NCBI RefSeq assembly: GCF_041146795.1
Contig: NC_135174.1
Span: 22,840,878 to 22,904,877, forward strand
DNA length: 64,000 nt
Direction of reading: 5' to 3'
Source: Maylandia zebra
Lineage: Eukaryota; Chordata; Actinopteri; Cichliformes; Cichlidae
Shown: positions 35,401 to 47,911 of the stretch, piece after piece
Layout: the number at the start of each line of letters is the position of its first letter
Numbering within the stretch: the stretch's first letter is position 1
The notes under the pieces: model-generated
What the model saw: only the letters and a program-made list of their open reading frames with translations
What the model was told of the DNA's origin: nothing
Database searches by the model: none
Program-made: the position numbers and the translations under genes

Positions 35401-37406
35401 AGTTTACATCTACACATCATGGGCATTGATGTCGTGGTAATTTTCGACTTTTAACTTAACTTTTTCCAAAGTAGCATGGTTATACAACATACATCTTTAA
35501 TGACTTTAAAAACAATACATAAGTGCACAGGTCTGGCTTTACTTTGCATTTTCTCTAATCCACACAGGGTTAAAAGTATACATACAGTACAACTGGTAAC
35601 TTGTCTGCCAGCATAAAATGGATTTCTTTGACAGCACTCATTGAATGAGAAAGTCCAAAGAACTTGGTGAAGATCTCAGAAAGGCAATTTTAGATTTAAA
35701 CAAGTTGGGAAGATCTCTTGAAGCAATTTCTAAACAGCTGCAGATCCCAAAATCATCAGTTAAGACAATTGTACATGTTGGATGTGCCACCACTTTGCCA
35801 ACGTCTGGAAGATTACCCAAACTGTCCTCCTCAGATAAGATGTAATTAATTGGGATGTTCAGGAACAACCTGGGAACCAACAAGGCTCAAGCCTGCAATT
35901 AACTTGAAACTGCAGCACCAGTGTCACTGTCTACAGTGAAGCAAGTTTTACATAGCTATGGACTGAGAGCGTGCCAACCAAGAAAGAAGCCCCTGCTCCA
36001 AAATAAAAACCGTCAAGCTTGACTGAAATTTGCAGCTGCCCACAAGGACAAACGAAATGTGAGAAAGGTTTTATGGTCAGATGAGAGAAAGACTGACCCA
36101 CAGTGTTTGAAGAAGTAAAGATGAAACTTTCTGACCTTAGAAAGCTGTCAGTGGTACTAGTATATTGCACAAAGTCAATGGAATAGTGAAATTAAAAGCC
36201 CAAAACTACCATGACATTCAGACCCATAATTGAGTGTCAATAAAATACTGCTTTGCATTGAAGACTACCCGATTAATGGGAAATGTAAGGTAGTTACAAG
36301 GGTGACCTTGTCACCTGAATAATAGGTTCTCTAGACCAGGGGTGTCGAGCTTATCATGGGGCACATACAACCAAATTTCAAGTTAAATAGGCTAGATCAG
36401 TGAAGCCTTAACTGTTTTTGTTCAACTTTCAGCACTGTGAAAGTTACCCTTGTTTTCCCTGAGATAAGAAAAATCCCTCAGAAAAATAAGCGCAATTTTA
36501 TTTAACAAAACATCTCAACTTTTCCATATTACAAAGAAATGCTGATTTAAAAAAATTGTAAGAGCTGCAAGAAATAAAGGACTTTATAATCTTTATTTGA
36601 AGTGTCCATATTTTCCAAAGCCATCCAGTGGGCTGAATTGGAGCTTTTTGGACCTACGTCTGGCCAACAGGCCATATAGTTGATACCTAGTCTCTAGATC
36701 AATTTTACATCAAGGGACGCATACTGGCCACTTTGAAATTAGCTAGAACTGTGAAAATCCCTTTTCTGTCATTGTAAAGTAGTTTAACTGCACATTTAAT
36801 TCCTGGGATATCTCGATTTATTAAAAAGAAGTGTAATTTCAACAGTATGCATTAGTTTATATACTGTACATGATAAGGACATGTTTGTCAGCATGATTCT
36901 TCACACCTAAATTGCAAGATATGAATGTGTAAAATTACAGGAAAAGTTCTGGTAGCTCATTGACCAGCTACCAGTAATTATAGAGAGAAAGTTTTTGTTA
37001 ATTTACAGAAAATGTCCTTTATTTTACTGAAGACACATTTGAAATAAAAACAGAAATTTCTAGTAGTTAGTGAAGAAACTGGACATTTTCTGTCTTGTGT
37101 TTGTTACTTTATTACTTTCTTGTAGCACAAATGGCTTATAGCATCAGCTGCGTAATTTGTGAAAATATAGTTGAAAGTCCAAATTTTATGACCTCCTTCA
37201 CATTTTACATAGAGGTCCAGTGGGCCAGATTGGACTTTTTGGTGGGTCAGTTCTGGCCCCCGGGTCTTATGTTTGTCACCCTGGCTTCTAGACGAAGCTA
37301 TAAACATATTTTTATAATTCAGCAAATTAATATATTGGTCGTTATTATATCACGTCTTTTTTCCGCTATTCTGAATTACAGTTGTGTGACACTTACCACA
37401 GCTCAT
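32478..37406 (-). CDS. mtnap1: MTNAP1/C17orf80-like protein: N-terminal C2HC finger, C-terminal ATP synthase subunit f-like membrane segment
   Basis: The human relative (C17orf80, mitochondrial nucleoid-associated protein 1) is linked to mtDNA nucleoids at the inner membrane. Exons: 37397-37406, 33441-34742, 33009-33119, 32594-32710, 32478-32506, all with GT/AG ends and phase 1, giving 522 residues. The first coding exon is only ATG AGC TGT G. Joining it to the acceptor CACAG at 34743 gives MSCEVCPFCGKTYKRLKSH, a C2HC finger (Cys6, Cys9, His19, Cys23) resembling the human start. A long Ser/Thr/Lys-rich, probably disordered region fills about 30-435. Residues 438-522 resemble nearly the whole of ATP synthase subunit f (ATP5MF): LRELPKWL, MLQRG, YYRRYIDVRKGGVGGLGM, a membrane helix at about 491-509, then SYRH and RKYH at the end. 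The acceptor chosen for exon 3 is the only one that keeps phase. Orthologue naming rests on the finger, the tail and recalled human sequence. Confidence 0.8.
34957..35096 (+). repeat. Degraded dispersed vertebrate/fish repeat
   Basis: Ordered fragments AATTTAGAATCACAAATTAA, CTAACATGCATGCA, GGAGGAAACTGGA and GTTAACCACTGCACCA match the order of a very common interspersed repeat that I recall from many fish genomes. The class is not certain to me. It is diverged and lacks some of the usual middle. Confidence 0.5.
35387..36235 (+). mobile_element. Truncated Tc1/mariner element (Sleeping Beauty-like group)
   Basis: The left end starts at a TA with CAGTTGTGGTCTGAAGTTTA, close to the terminal repeat of salmonid-type Tc1 elements. 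From about 35645 the transposase begins MRKSKELGEDLRKAILDL and LEAISKQLQIPKSSV, the paired-like DNA-binding domain. A later frame gives STVKQVLHSYGL, RKKPLLQNK and VLWSDERKT (around the first catalytic Asp). The reading frame is broken several times, much of the catalytic core after 36120 is deleted, and no right terminal repeat was found. It is a dead copy inserted in intron 1 of the MTNAP1-like gene, opposite to the gene's direction. Confidence 0.8.
36336..36690. mobile_element. Non-autonomous hAT-like element, copy A
   Basis: The left end CCAGGGGTGTCGA and right end TTGATACCTAG are diverged inverted repeats of the CAGGGGTGTC type. The sequence near the ends shows the GGGCACATAC...GTGGGC layout of a fish hAT family. 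It is flanked by a perfect 8-bp duplication, TCTCTAGA, at 36328-36335 and 36691-36698; 8 bp is the length hAT elements make. It has no coding capacity. Total 355 bp. Confidence 0.7.
36699..37284. mobile_element. Non-autonomous hAT-like element, copy B, abutting copy A
   Basis: It starts directly after the second TCTCTAGA. Its left part follows copy A (GGG..CATAC..CC, then TAGA..TGTGAAA), and its right part ends GTTTGTCACCCTGG, complementary to copy A's left end. A near-copy of the same target word, CTTCTAGA (6 of 8 bases), follows at 37285-37292. The left terminal repeat is poorly preserved. The two copies therefore sit in tandem on one target site. Confidence 0.6.
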
Positions 37407-37830
37407 TTCGCACGCGCCTGTCAAACAGCCAATCGGGTGAAAGCATGACTCAGAGCAGCAAAGTTAGGTGAAGCGTCAGTAATTATCACATTTACACGCG
37501 GGAGTGTCACTTTTAAACAGTTTCGGTTAAGTAAGTTCTCAGAGTCGCGACGGTGAAGTGAAAGACCCCGCTTTTAGGTAGCGAGTTCGAAGCCTGAATG
37601 TAAAATCAAAAGTTATCGTAAAATCATCAATATATTGGCGCCCTAGTTTAAAATTACACCCCTTGGATGTGGTTTATAACGGTACAGCCCGTTACATTGC
37701 TGTGACAGATAAAAGTCTTGTACGAACACGCAGGGATCTGCTCGGTGGGTGTGTTGCGTCGACTTTATGATTCACTCCTCCCCACTTCCGCCTTTTGAAG
37801 TCCCCAAACATGCCGACGCATTTTTGGATG
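37407..37830 (-). promoter_or_regulatory. Promoter region of the MTNAP1-like gene
   Basis: This CpG-containing stretch lies upstream of the minus-strand ATG at 37406. It contains a CCAAT box (37429-37433), an AP-1-like TGACTCA near 37446 and an ETS-type ACTTCCGC near 37787, typical of housekeeping promoters. It also separates this gene from the 3' end of gna13. Motifs were found by eye; the start site is unknown. Confidence 0.4.
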
Positions 37831-38187
37831 AAGTCAAAATAACCACTAAACGTTTCACAGGTACGCTTGAGGCGTCGGAAACTATGTATCCGCAGAAATG
37901 CTTACGTATTTTTCTGGCAGAGTACTGAAAAAAAGACGTCTTAGCGGTACAGTAAGGTTTATCTACGTAACACGTGGTCCTCGTGTTTTGTTAATCATTA
38001 GATTTTGGTCTAAGTGGTAAAGAACCCAGGTTTCAATTTGCACCTCAAAAAAATTCACAGTGAATTTCCAAAGACAATAAAATCAAGTTTTTCAGGCATA
38101 AAATGGCACCTCACGATTCACAATGAACCAAATTATTCAAAAAAAGCAAACATATCAAGAGAGCAAGACATAAGTAGAAAAGTGGAT

Positions 38188-40026
38188 TTTATTGAGAAGG
38201 TTAGACTGGCATGAGAGACAACACAAGCAAGAATTTCAAAAACAAGCCGTGATGGAAAACAAATACACTACATCAAAAAGTCATCTTCATTGGAAAAGCT
38301 GTGATTTGAAAAAGCAAAAAAAATCGGGATGGGAAAAAAGTCAGCCATTTCTACAACCATTTACATATAGGAGATAAACCTGGATATTATTTACATGGCA
38401 ACAGATTACAGTATTTACAAAGCCAGGGCTGGAAGCAAAGTGAAACTCTCACGAGCTGCATTTTTGGAGTAAAACTGGACACGGTCAGTGTGCACAGTCC
38501 TGAAAAAGCACAGGGTGATTTTTTGGCAGAGAAGCAGAGATTTTAACAGTGCCTGGAAATGGTGATCTAACAAAGATCGGCCCAGACCAGAATACGGTCA
38601 CCAACAAAAGTATTCAAGCTTTTGTCTTTTTTTTTTGGTCACATATAATTCAAAATGTAGTTTTGAGGGAAATCTAAACAACACAAGGAAAAAAAATGTT
38701 CAAGGGGTTTTCAGAGATGCCTGGAGTCAGTGCCAACACAGATATTCTCACATAATGGGTTATATCTTACCACATTAATATTGGTTATAGTATATTCAAG
38801 CAATCTAGAGCAAATCTCTGTACATTTATTAACACACATTCATGATTCAGGCAAACAGGGGAGGACTGTCCCTTTACAAGGCATCTAATCACAGATGGAA
38901 ACAAAGAAAGGGAGGAGCTGGGGGTTCTGGGTCAATGTCAGTGGTCAAAGCCAGGAGGATACGGTGCTAAACACCACCCGGCTAACGGCAGGGAGGCCTG
39001 GCTGAGTCGCACCACTCAGAATTAAAAAATAAAAAATAATAATAATCAGAATCAGAATATTCAGTTAGCTCATCAACAATTACATCAGCATCGACACCGG
39101 TTTTGATTCAACCCTGAGAAAACAGTGGACTGCATGTTCACTAAGTGGCACACCTGCCTAAGAAGGTAATCTTTTTACCCTCTGAACACCCAGAAATAAG
39201 GGACAATTTATACGGAAACTGGCATCTTAATTATCTGATTAAAGATTTAATAATAAAGCAACATTTAAATAGTGATTAAGTCTTAAGAAATTATATCAAA
39301 GGAAATAAAAGGTTCAGTCTGTTGTGGTTGTGCCCTCGTCAAGCAGTTTTCTGCAAAACAAGGTGCCAGTGCTGGAGCCAGTTCACTCCTCAAATCTTTA
39401 ACTGTAATTCTACTACGTCTTCACTTCTGATCGCGGGCGTTAAACCTGCTGATCTGAAATGGAAAAAAAAGAAAAGCTGATGACCGCCAAATGTGACTAA
39501 AATGACTTCGCAACAACTTTCAACAGACGTAACAGTAAATTTGGACTAGATGAATTCAGTGCTCGGCAAATCAACTCTCACACACAGTACTGGTAATTAA
39601 ACGTTACTTAGATTAATTCCTGCGTTTGTTTGGAAGCCGTGCGTCTCATTTTGGAAAACCTTTTGCTGGCGCCAGCAATGACACCTTGTGAGAAAATAGC
39701 CCCAGTAACTCGTGCTGTGAATGCAGAGCTCAGGACAGAGGAGGTGAAGCAGCAGGTTTCAGATGTCATCCAAGATCCAAACGAGGCTTCTTCTCCATTT
39801 ATATTACCACGGCGTGCACGGCGTACTCGTTCCTCAAACAAATCCTGAACTTACAAGAGGGACAACTCTTCAAAGAGGAGAGTAAAAACTAATATAAAAT
39901 GTCTGAAGAAGAATGCTGACGTCTCATCGGATTCTTCTGATGCTGCTCTCTCTCCCAAGTCCTCTTCATGAGCGAGGGGGTGGTCTGTCCCTGTTCAGGT
40001 CCTCCATTTTCACAGGTTGTCAGAGG
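38188..40026 (-). other. Putative gna13 3' untranslated region
   Basis: This is the sequence downstream of the gna13 stop to a minus-strand AATAAA (window 38188-38193). No gene or transposon is seen. A second AATAAA on this strand lies near 38825, so shorter forms are possible. The vertebrate gene is known for a long 3' UTR. Confidence 0.4.
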
Positions 40027-43000
40027 TCATTGGAGCATGAGCTGTTTGAGGTTGTCGTGCAGGATGGTGTCCTTGACGTCCCGAAACACCAGCCTGATGT
40101 TCTCCGTGTTGATGGCGGTGGTGAAGTGGTGGTACAGGGGCTTCTGAGTACAGTCGCGCCTCTTGGCCCGGAAGCAGTCCACCATGAACGCCTGGACGTC
40201 CGGCAGGCTGTGCTCCGGTCCGTTGTACTCGGGAAAGTAGTCCTTGAGGGGAACGTTTTTCACTTTCTCCTCCAGCAGATCCGTCTTGTTGAGGAATAGG
40301 ATGATCGAAACGTTGTTGAAGACACGGTTGTTGACGATGGTCTCGAAGATGTCGAGCGATTCACGGAGCCGGTTGGTCTGCCTGTCCTCCATCAGCACCT
40401 GTAATAGATGACGGAACAATTAAATACTACTGCCAGTACGGATGGTGTAAATCCTTTAACCTGTACATGTTACATCCTGTCAGGTATTCATAAGCTTCCT
40501 TTTAATAGCATTTCCTGTTAACCAAAGTCAATTTGGATTAAAACTGTGGTTTTATGGTGTGCAATAGGTTTAAAAAAAAACAAAACAAAAAAAAAACGAG
40601 AAAACCCCCCCCAAAAACTAGGCTATTTGGGTTAGCCTGCTATTGCATGGCTCTTACAACAACAGTTGGTATGTTGCACAGGGCAAATCAAACAAGAGCT
40701 TGTTTTTTAAGTCAGTTACAGCAAAATGAGGAAAACAGTGAGGGACTTGAAACTAGGGGCCAGCATAGCTAAAATGAAGTTGGTTAAGTCCCAGAAAACA
40801 TATTTATGATGGTAAAACACTTGAGATGGTTCAATCAGAGGCAAATAATTCTTCCATCTGCTTTCAAGCAGCTTGATTCCACATTCAACCATTAAGAAAG
40901 CAATGCCATTGGAATCCTTAAAGGGGACCCATTCTCATCCTTATTTTCAGCCATTTATATACTGTTATAACGGTGGACACTCATAAAACTCACTCATATT
41001 AAATATCATCAAGGAATTCGGCTTCAGACTGCTGTAAACACTCAGTTTCAGACAGGTTTTTTCCTAATCTTGGGTCTTTTCATGTGAAAAATCTTCTAAA
41101 TGGTTCTCTCAAAGAAGCCATACCTGCCTGACATTCAAGCCTTTTGTATACGAGGGACAACCAATCAGAAGTTAGTCGGCTCCATTAATGCTTGAGATAA
41201 TTTCAGTTTGTGTAAAGTTAGCAGCAAAGCAAACCTTACATCTGCTCTGAGCTTCGAATCAAGTTTCTGCTGGACATTTCAGCCTCTCGTTTGTGTAAAT
41301 ACTTCAATCCATCACAATTTAATGTGTACTTGTAAAATGTTGTCTTGCAAGTCTTCTCACTGTTTTCCCACCGCTCTGAAAAAGTACCAAACCACAACCC
41401 CCCGAACTGAGCCTTGTAAATGTGATGAAGAACAGACCGATTCATGCTGTTGGTGCCCATTTAAACATATCAGTCACATTTTGGGGATTCACATCAGCCT
41501 GTCGCTAGAATACTGAAGACGGAAGGGGAAACATGGTAAATAAATACAGCACGACTAGCAAATAAATGAACCAAAGTTGTCACTTGCACATCTAAGTGGT
41601 GGTCAAATCAGAGCTTTAGTTAGAAACTCAAATAATTAATTCGTCTTAAGGAAAGTCTTGCAGCTGCACAAGCAGAAGCATCAATGAAACGTTATCAAAA
41701 GTTACCACACATTATTGTCAAGAACAAACTGGTTAATGTGCTTCTTATCATCCTATCTGTATTGAGCGTGCTTGCTTGTGAGTGGCAGGAAATGAGATGC
41801 CATGGTTTCTTTCTGCATCTGATGCAGCAGCGGTGTTTACTTTAATTTTTTTACCTGGTCATATTCGGAGGAGGAGACGAGGAAGAGGATCGAGGTGACT
41901 GAGTCGAAACACTCAAACCAGCGTCTCCGCTCGGATCGCTGCCCTCCCACGTCCACCATCTTGAAGGGAACATTCTTGATCTCAAAGTCATACTCATGGA
42001 TGCCCTTAGTGGGTTTACGAGCCAGCAGGATGTCCTGTTGAGTGGGAAGATAATCCTAGCAGGAGAGGCAGAAAGACAAACTTTTAATTATTGAGACAAA
42101 AATACCATTTGTCCTCATTTCCACCTAACCGTTTGATAGAAAATCCTTTCCAAACCAGGATTTGTTTGCAGACTGAAGAAGAAACACCAGACACATAACA
42201 AAGTTCAAACTAGCAGCCAATTCATCTGTAAATACTAGAAATGTGTTTTATTCTTCAGCTCTAACTTTGGGTCCTGCAAAAGCAAGACTGGAAATGACAC
42301 ACTTATGAGCGCTGAGGAAAACACAGCAGAGTTTAAGACTACACAAAAACGATTCCGTAAATATTCACAAATATGGGGATTTCCCACAGAAAGCAATCGA
42401 TGGGAAGGTCAGCATTTTGTAGAAAATGAAAGTAAAGGTTTGACATAATAAGTTTAACATCTGCTTCTGCTGTAACCTCTGTGGCTCTGTGGAGGAGCTG
42501 AATCTAAAGGTGGATATTTCAACTGAAAATCACCAGGAAGCTTGGGTAGGCTCTGTATACAAGCTAATCATCTTTGTAATCATTGTTAAACTGGCTTTAG
42601 CAGGTTCAGATTCACTGCTTAATAGAGGGGACGGCTCCAGATGCAGGCTAGGTGTGTTCTGTTTAAAAAAATAACTTGAGCATTTTAAACGTGCCTTACC
42701 AAATTAAAAAAGACTCATACACAGAGTGAAACAGGGAGGAGAGAAACTAGCACAGCTACAATTGACAGCACAAAGAGTTGAAATGAATATTATGTTCATA
42801 TACTAAACACAAACACCCACAAATGGATGCTGTTTGTAAAATGGTGATGAAAGAAAACACAGCAACTCCATTATGAAAACAGTCATTATGAGTTTGATTA
42901 TACATTTAGGGGGGGGATTTCATTCATGTTAGTAGCGCCCATTCAAAATGTGCCCATTTGTAATGAGGACACTGTGGTTTGCAACTGTGTGTGCGTGTAT

Positions 43001-45999
43001 TTCTATAATAAACAAAAAAAAGCCTGAGGTCAGCCACAGGAGTGAAGTTAACATACACACACCCACAGAAACAAAACTAGCTTTTTAGCTTCATAGCATT
43101 TACAAAAGCTATGAGGATGTGTGTGCATGCAACATTATATTCATTCAAACACATATAAGGTGAACCTGCTAAGCCTCTGTCCATTTTCTGTGATATGTAA
43201 ACTGATATGATGGAAGCTTGCAGTAAACATGACAATGGCATGGCATTTTTTTCTTCTCCTAGTTCTGGTTGACATCATCAAGATGTGACACCACCTTAAT
43301 CTTGTCATCCCAGACATACAGATCTGAGTGAGCACAGTATAAGGATTATTTTTAATATGAATCATGCAAAGCTACTCTAGTAGAGTCTGAAAAGGTGGTG
43401 CTGGAAATGAGCAGAAAAGGCTGGACTTTATGTATCGAGTTCATACTAAAGGTGGCTGTATTGAAGAGCACAACATGAAAGACGCATCTAAAAGAATACA
43501 GCAGCCTTTGTGCTTACACCACCTGTAAGCACAACCTTGGTAATAAAAGTGTAATTAAATTTACAAAACAAACATACGCATACAAACCTCATGAAGACAA
43601 TAAGATTGTAGATGTTAGCATAAGCATGTGTGTTTGTAAATAATAGTACAAGTATAAACACTTAATGTCCTCAATGTAAAAAGGATGTGTTTATGATGCA
43701 CAGAAATCTGAAAAACAATTCAACTTCCAGCATGCTGATGTCAGAAAAAAGGAAGTATTGTTAAAACTCAGTTGGGAGCGGTTAAAATATCTCTCATGTT
43801 AATAAAGGAAAAACCCTGATTTACTCTCAATAACGCCCTCAAGTTTTGGACTTTAGACTTAATATTAAGGGTTTATAAACTGTTTGAACTTGCTTAGTGT
43901 GTTCATCTTGATGTTTTTTTTAACTAAACTTTTAAACACCTGAAAAAAAATTGAGCTTAACTAAATATAAGGAGCTTCTTTCACAAAATGCCAGCATTAT
44001 CTGCGGCAAGCAACCACCTTAGTCATTTCTAAGGTAACCTTTAATTGTCTGGACATGTTGCAGTATTAACTATAACATGCACAAGTCTGATTATCACAAA
44101 GAGTACAAGCAGAAACAACTTACCAGCTCGCCGAGCTTATCCAGATTATCCAAGAAATACTTCACTGACTCACCCTGCGACAGGACAGAGGAGGAATTTC
44201 TGTTAATTCTACACAATTAATTAGGTTCTGTCATTTTTACCACAATCAGCAGAAAACATTTTGCAGCAATATGTTTGCAAGTGGAAAAGGCGCTGAGATA
44301 CTAGTGGGGAGAGTGTTTAGCTGCCACACAGACAGAAGTAACCTGACTTTTTTCTTTCTCCCGTGTCTGCCCCAGAGCAGAGTCTGTTCTGAGGTACTGA
44401 GGCAGGATGCGCATTATTTAGTAAGACTGTGACACGTGTTTCTAAGTGTGTCTTTGATGTATTCAGAAGTGTTGGTTAGTGTGTGTCTGCGTGGTTAGAA
44501 GTGTTTTATTTGAGTTTTTTCCCAAGACTTTTTCGACACTGCTTTTGTGCAGGCAGTGCAAGACCAGACACGGGGCTGCCAGGACTGAGATGCATTCCTT
44601 TATCTGTGAGCTGGTGCGGGTCTTGCACTCGACATAAACCAAAACACCGTGTGCAAAAAGAAAAACAGATTTAACCCATCGTCTTTCCTGTGACCTGCAG
44701 CGCCTCTACTGCAACGCACTACACTTGCACAGGGGATTTTTGTTTTGTTTTTTGCATGTATTTTGCATTAATGACACGATAGGCATTTAAATGTTCCCAG
44801 TTGCAGCGATTGGGTTGTATTTCTCTCTTACCACCATGTACGAGCATTACCCACCCCAGCTTCTTCTTCTTGTCACCTTTTGATCTTTAGGTAAAAAAAA
44901 AAAAAACTAACCTGACCTGAAAAACCTGTGATTGTGTGTGTGCATTTCTGTGTGTGTGTGTGTATGTGCACGGCTAGGATTACCCAAGGGAGGAGCCCAA
45001 TGGTGTGGCGCTCTACTAGAGTTAAATGAAGAAAAAGCTACTTTTCTGATTTCACATCCGACTCCGCCCGAGTAAAAGGAGCTCATAACTAAGAAGGGTT
45101 TGGTTGGTTTTGAAATAATCAAAAATCAAGTCAGATTTTTTTTCCTGTTTTTTTTTTTTTAAAAAGGAGAAGAGAAACAAGAAGCGCAATCACTCTGCGT
45201 TCTCCCTGCTGAGGCATGACAACGCCTGCAGAAGCAAAACTGAAACTCAGCAATATGTCATCTGAACCGACACTTACATTAAAGGAAGATGTGACTAAAT
45301 AATTCTAATACTATGAATCTCAGAATCTCCGATGAAAAGATTAAGACTATTGTAACGAGCAACGCTGACGTCTGCACTGCAGGAAGTGAGAGAAGCCATG
45401 TGCATACTCACAGCGCTACGTGTGTGTGTGCTTTTTTAAACATGATAATTACAACCAGGCCTGAAGGCACGTGCGATTTGTGATGCAAATGCTTAAATGG
45501 GGCACGGTCAACACGAGGGGATTCTGGGTAATCTGCTGCAAATGACACAAATCTCTTCTTAGAGAAGGAAAAAATTTTTAACAGCTCCCAACAGAATTAA
45601 TTTTGCCCTCAGGGTTTACAGTGTACTCACCATTAAAACTTAATATTAAGGTTTTGTACACTGTAAGCTTGCAATTGATATTCAGTTTCATTTCAAGACA
45701 TCTAACAATAATAAGTTTATTTTAATATAAGAGAAAAGGCAAAAAGAACCCAAAACATCCCAAACACTTTTCAAAATGTGTGGTTGGTTTTATAAAAGAT
45801 GGACATTTGACAAAAACTACACTGTTCTGTACATACATTGATTTTAATACATATACAGAGACTTTTTTGACCCTAAAATAATGCTTTTTTTAAAATTAAA
45901 GTCAAATACTGTTTCACTTTGTACCCTAGAACAATGAATTGTCACATATGAATTAATTTTTTTTTTTTTTTATAAACTAACTGTCTTGGCTGTGCAGTA

Positions 46000-46061
<62 letters not shown>

Positions 46062-47837
46062 CCCTGTGTCTGTGGTCCATTGACCCTCCACTGATATTAC
46101 ACAACAAATAAAGGCTCAAAGCTATTTCTGATCAATTGTTTAGTCTATAAAATGTCACCTCATTTTCCAGAGTGGGTTGAAGTGACAGGTGACCAACTAT
46201 TTGGTTTGTTCAACCAATCCGCCAAAATTCAAAGAGCTTTAATCTGTAAACATGTGCACATGTGAAATAAGGATGGGACAATATATTTTATATGGCTTCC
46301 ATCTGTGGTATCAATATCTTTATCAACACATGTAGGCGATTTCACTTGTTTCGTTTTCACAGATATTGTGATGTATCGCAGATGATCGCCTCGCAGCACA
46401 CTTAGGCTACAGTGATTCTGTGATACCAACACCTAGCGTCCAGTAACTGAACAGCTAGTCAGGCTTTCAGCGATCCTGCCGCTCTTCAGTTACAGGCTGT
46501 TTCCATAGCAGGCTGCTTACATTGTTCCGTTTACTACTGTCACCGAATGAGTCACATTTGTGTGTTTATATGAATGATCAGTCCAAGTGACAGCTCACTT
46601 CCATTATTAAATGCACAGCTCCAGCTTCAAAAGTCTAAAAGGTGCGATGTTTTCCGTGATAATTAACGCTTTTGAAGATTTCGGGGGTGGGCGGGTGGAA
46701 TAAAGGAACTTGCCAATTTGCAAAATGAATACTTACACTCTTACACAGATAGGTTATGCACGTTAGTGTGTGTGTGACCTTGTGTAACTCGAGGTGTGTG
46801 ACACTCTGTGTGCAAATAACGCTGAGTGGGAGAGCCAGGGATCTGTTTGTGAGCATAAAGCTGTTTAACTACAGATCAACATTCCTGCTCTGATCACACT
46901 TATTCTCCTTGTCTGTCTGGAAAGGTTTGCACCAACAAGCTGAGTGTGTGTGTGCCAGAGCAACAAAACGCCATTGACGAAAGTTTGGTTTTATGCAACC
47001 CACTGGCAAATTGTAATTTTCTGCTTTTCATTACTGAAAGCCACTTGGAGAAGCGCAGCCCTTATTCTGTCCTCAGTTGGGGGCCCCTTAACTGCTGAAG
47101 TGTTTAAGTTTGTCACATGAAGGCAGGGCAATCAGGGTTATTCCTATACAGACAACATTTTGGCAAGAGCCACAGGAAAATCACCAGCCTTTTGACAAAC
47201 ACACTGTTTTCTTAATTGGGGATTATTTACTTGGATAAAATTGGCATTTTTTTGGCTTATTAAATAGCCAGAATACACAGATTTCTGTCAAATCATGTAA
47301 AGTAATCAGTGCTTTAACTGTAAAGCTACACTCATGGGAGAAAGGGGCTTATTTTGAGTCAGGAAAATCCCTGACAGCTGGTCATTTTTTAAAAAAAGCC
47401 TAAAGCTACAGTAATAAAAGATAAAATAAGAGCATATCAACAGCCCAGAAAGGACATGTGAACGCACTCCCGACCACATCTGCTCTTCTGGGGTAAACGT
47501 CACAGAGTTAAGACGTCCACACTGACAGCCAAAAGATATACGCAGCTGGGAGAGGTGTAAACAGGAAGCCTATTGAATCACATGTCTGACCACTCGGCAC
47601 AGAGAGAGCACCAGAGACTAAAGAATTAGATGCAGGGAGAGTGGAAAGGGAGGATGAATTGAAAAGTCAGTTTCACTTTCTGTTTTCACTGCCATTTTCA
47701 TCAATATGACTTTTTGGAAAAACCCATTCAGAAACACCAGAAAACCCTTATTGCACCTGGTGATAGAGAGCTGAGATTGAGAACGTTTTATCAGACAAAA
47801 CTAGGCCACCATTATCTGTCAGTTATGCCATTTCAGC

Positions 47838-47911
<74 letters not shown>

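Larger units (their letters stand above)
34743..37396 (-). other. MTNAP1-like intron 1, largely transposon-derived
   Basis: This 2.65 kb intron lies between a 10-nt coding exon and the main exon, with donor GTAAGT and an acceptor with a C-rich tract ending CACAG. It contains a dispersed repeat, a truncated Tc1-like element and two adjacent hAT-like copies, listed separately. Together these cover well over half of the intron. Confidence 0.7.

Noticed and set aside
38014-38377. Lys/His-rich plus-strand frames that looked like a zinc-finger relic
   Set aside because: No regular Cys/His spacing was found. The region probably belongs to gna13 3' sequence on the other strand.
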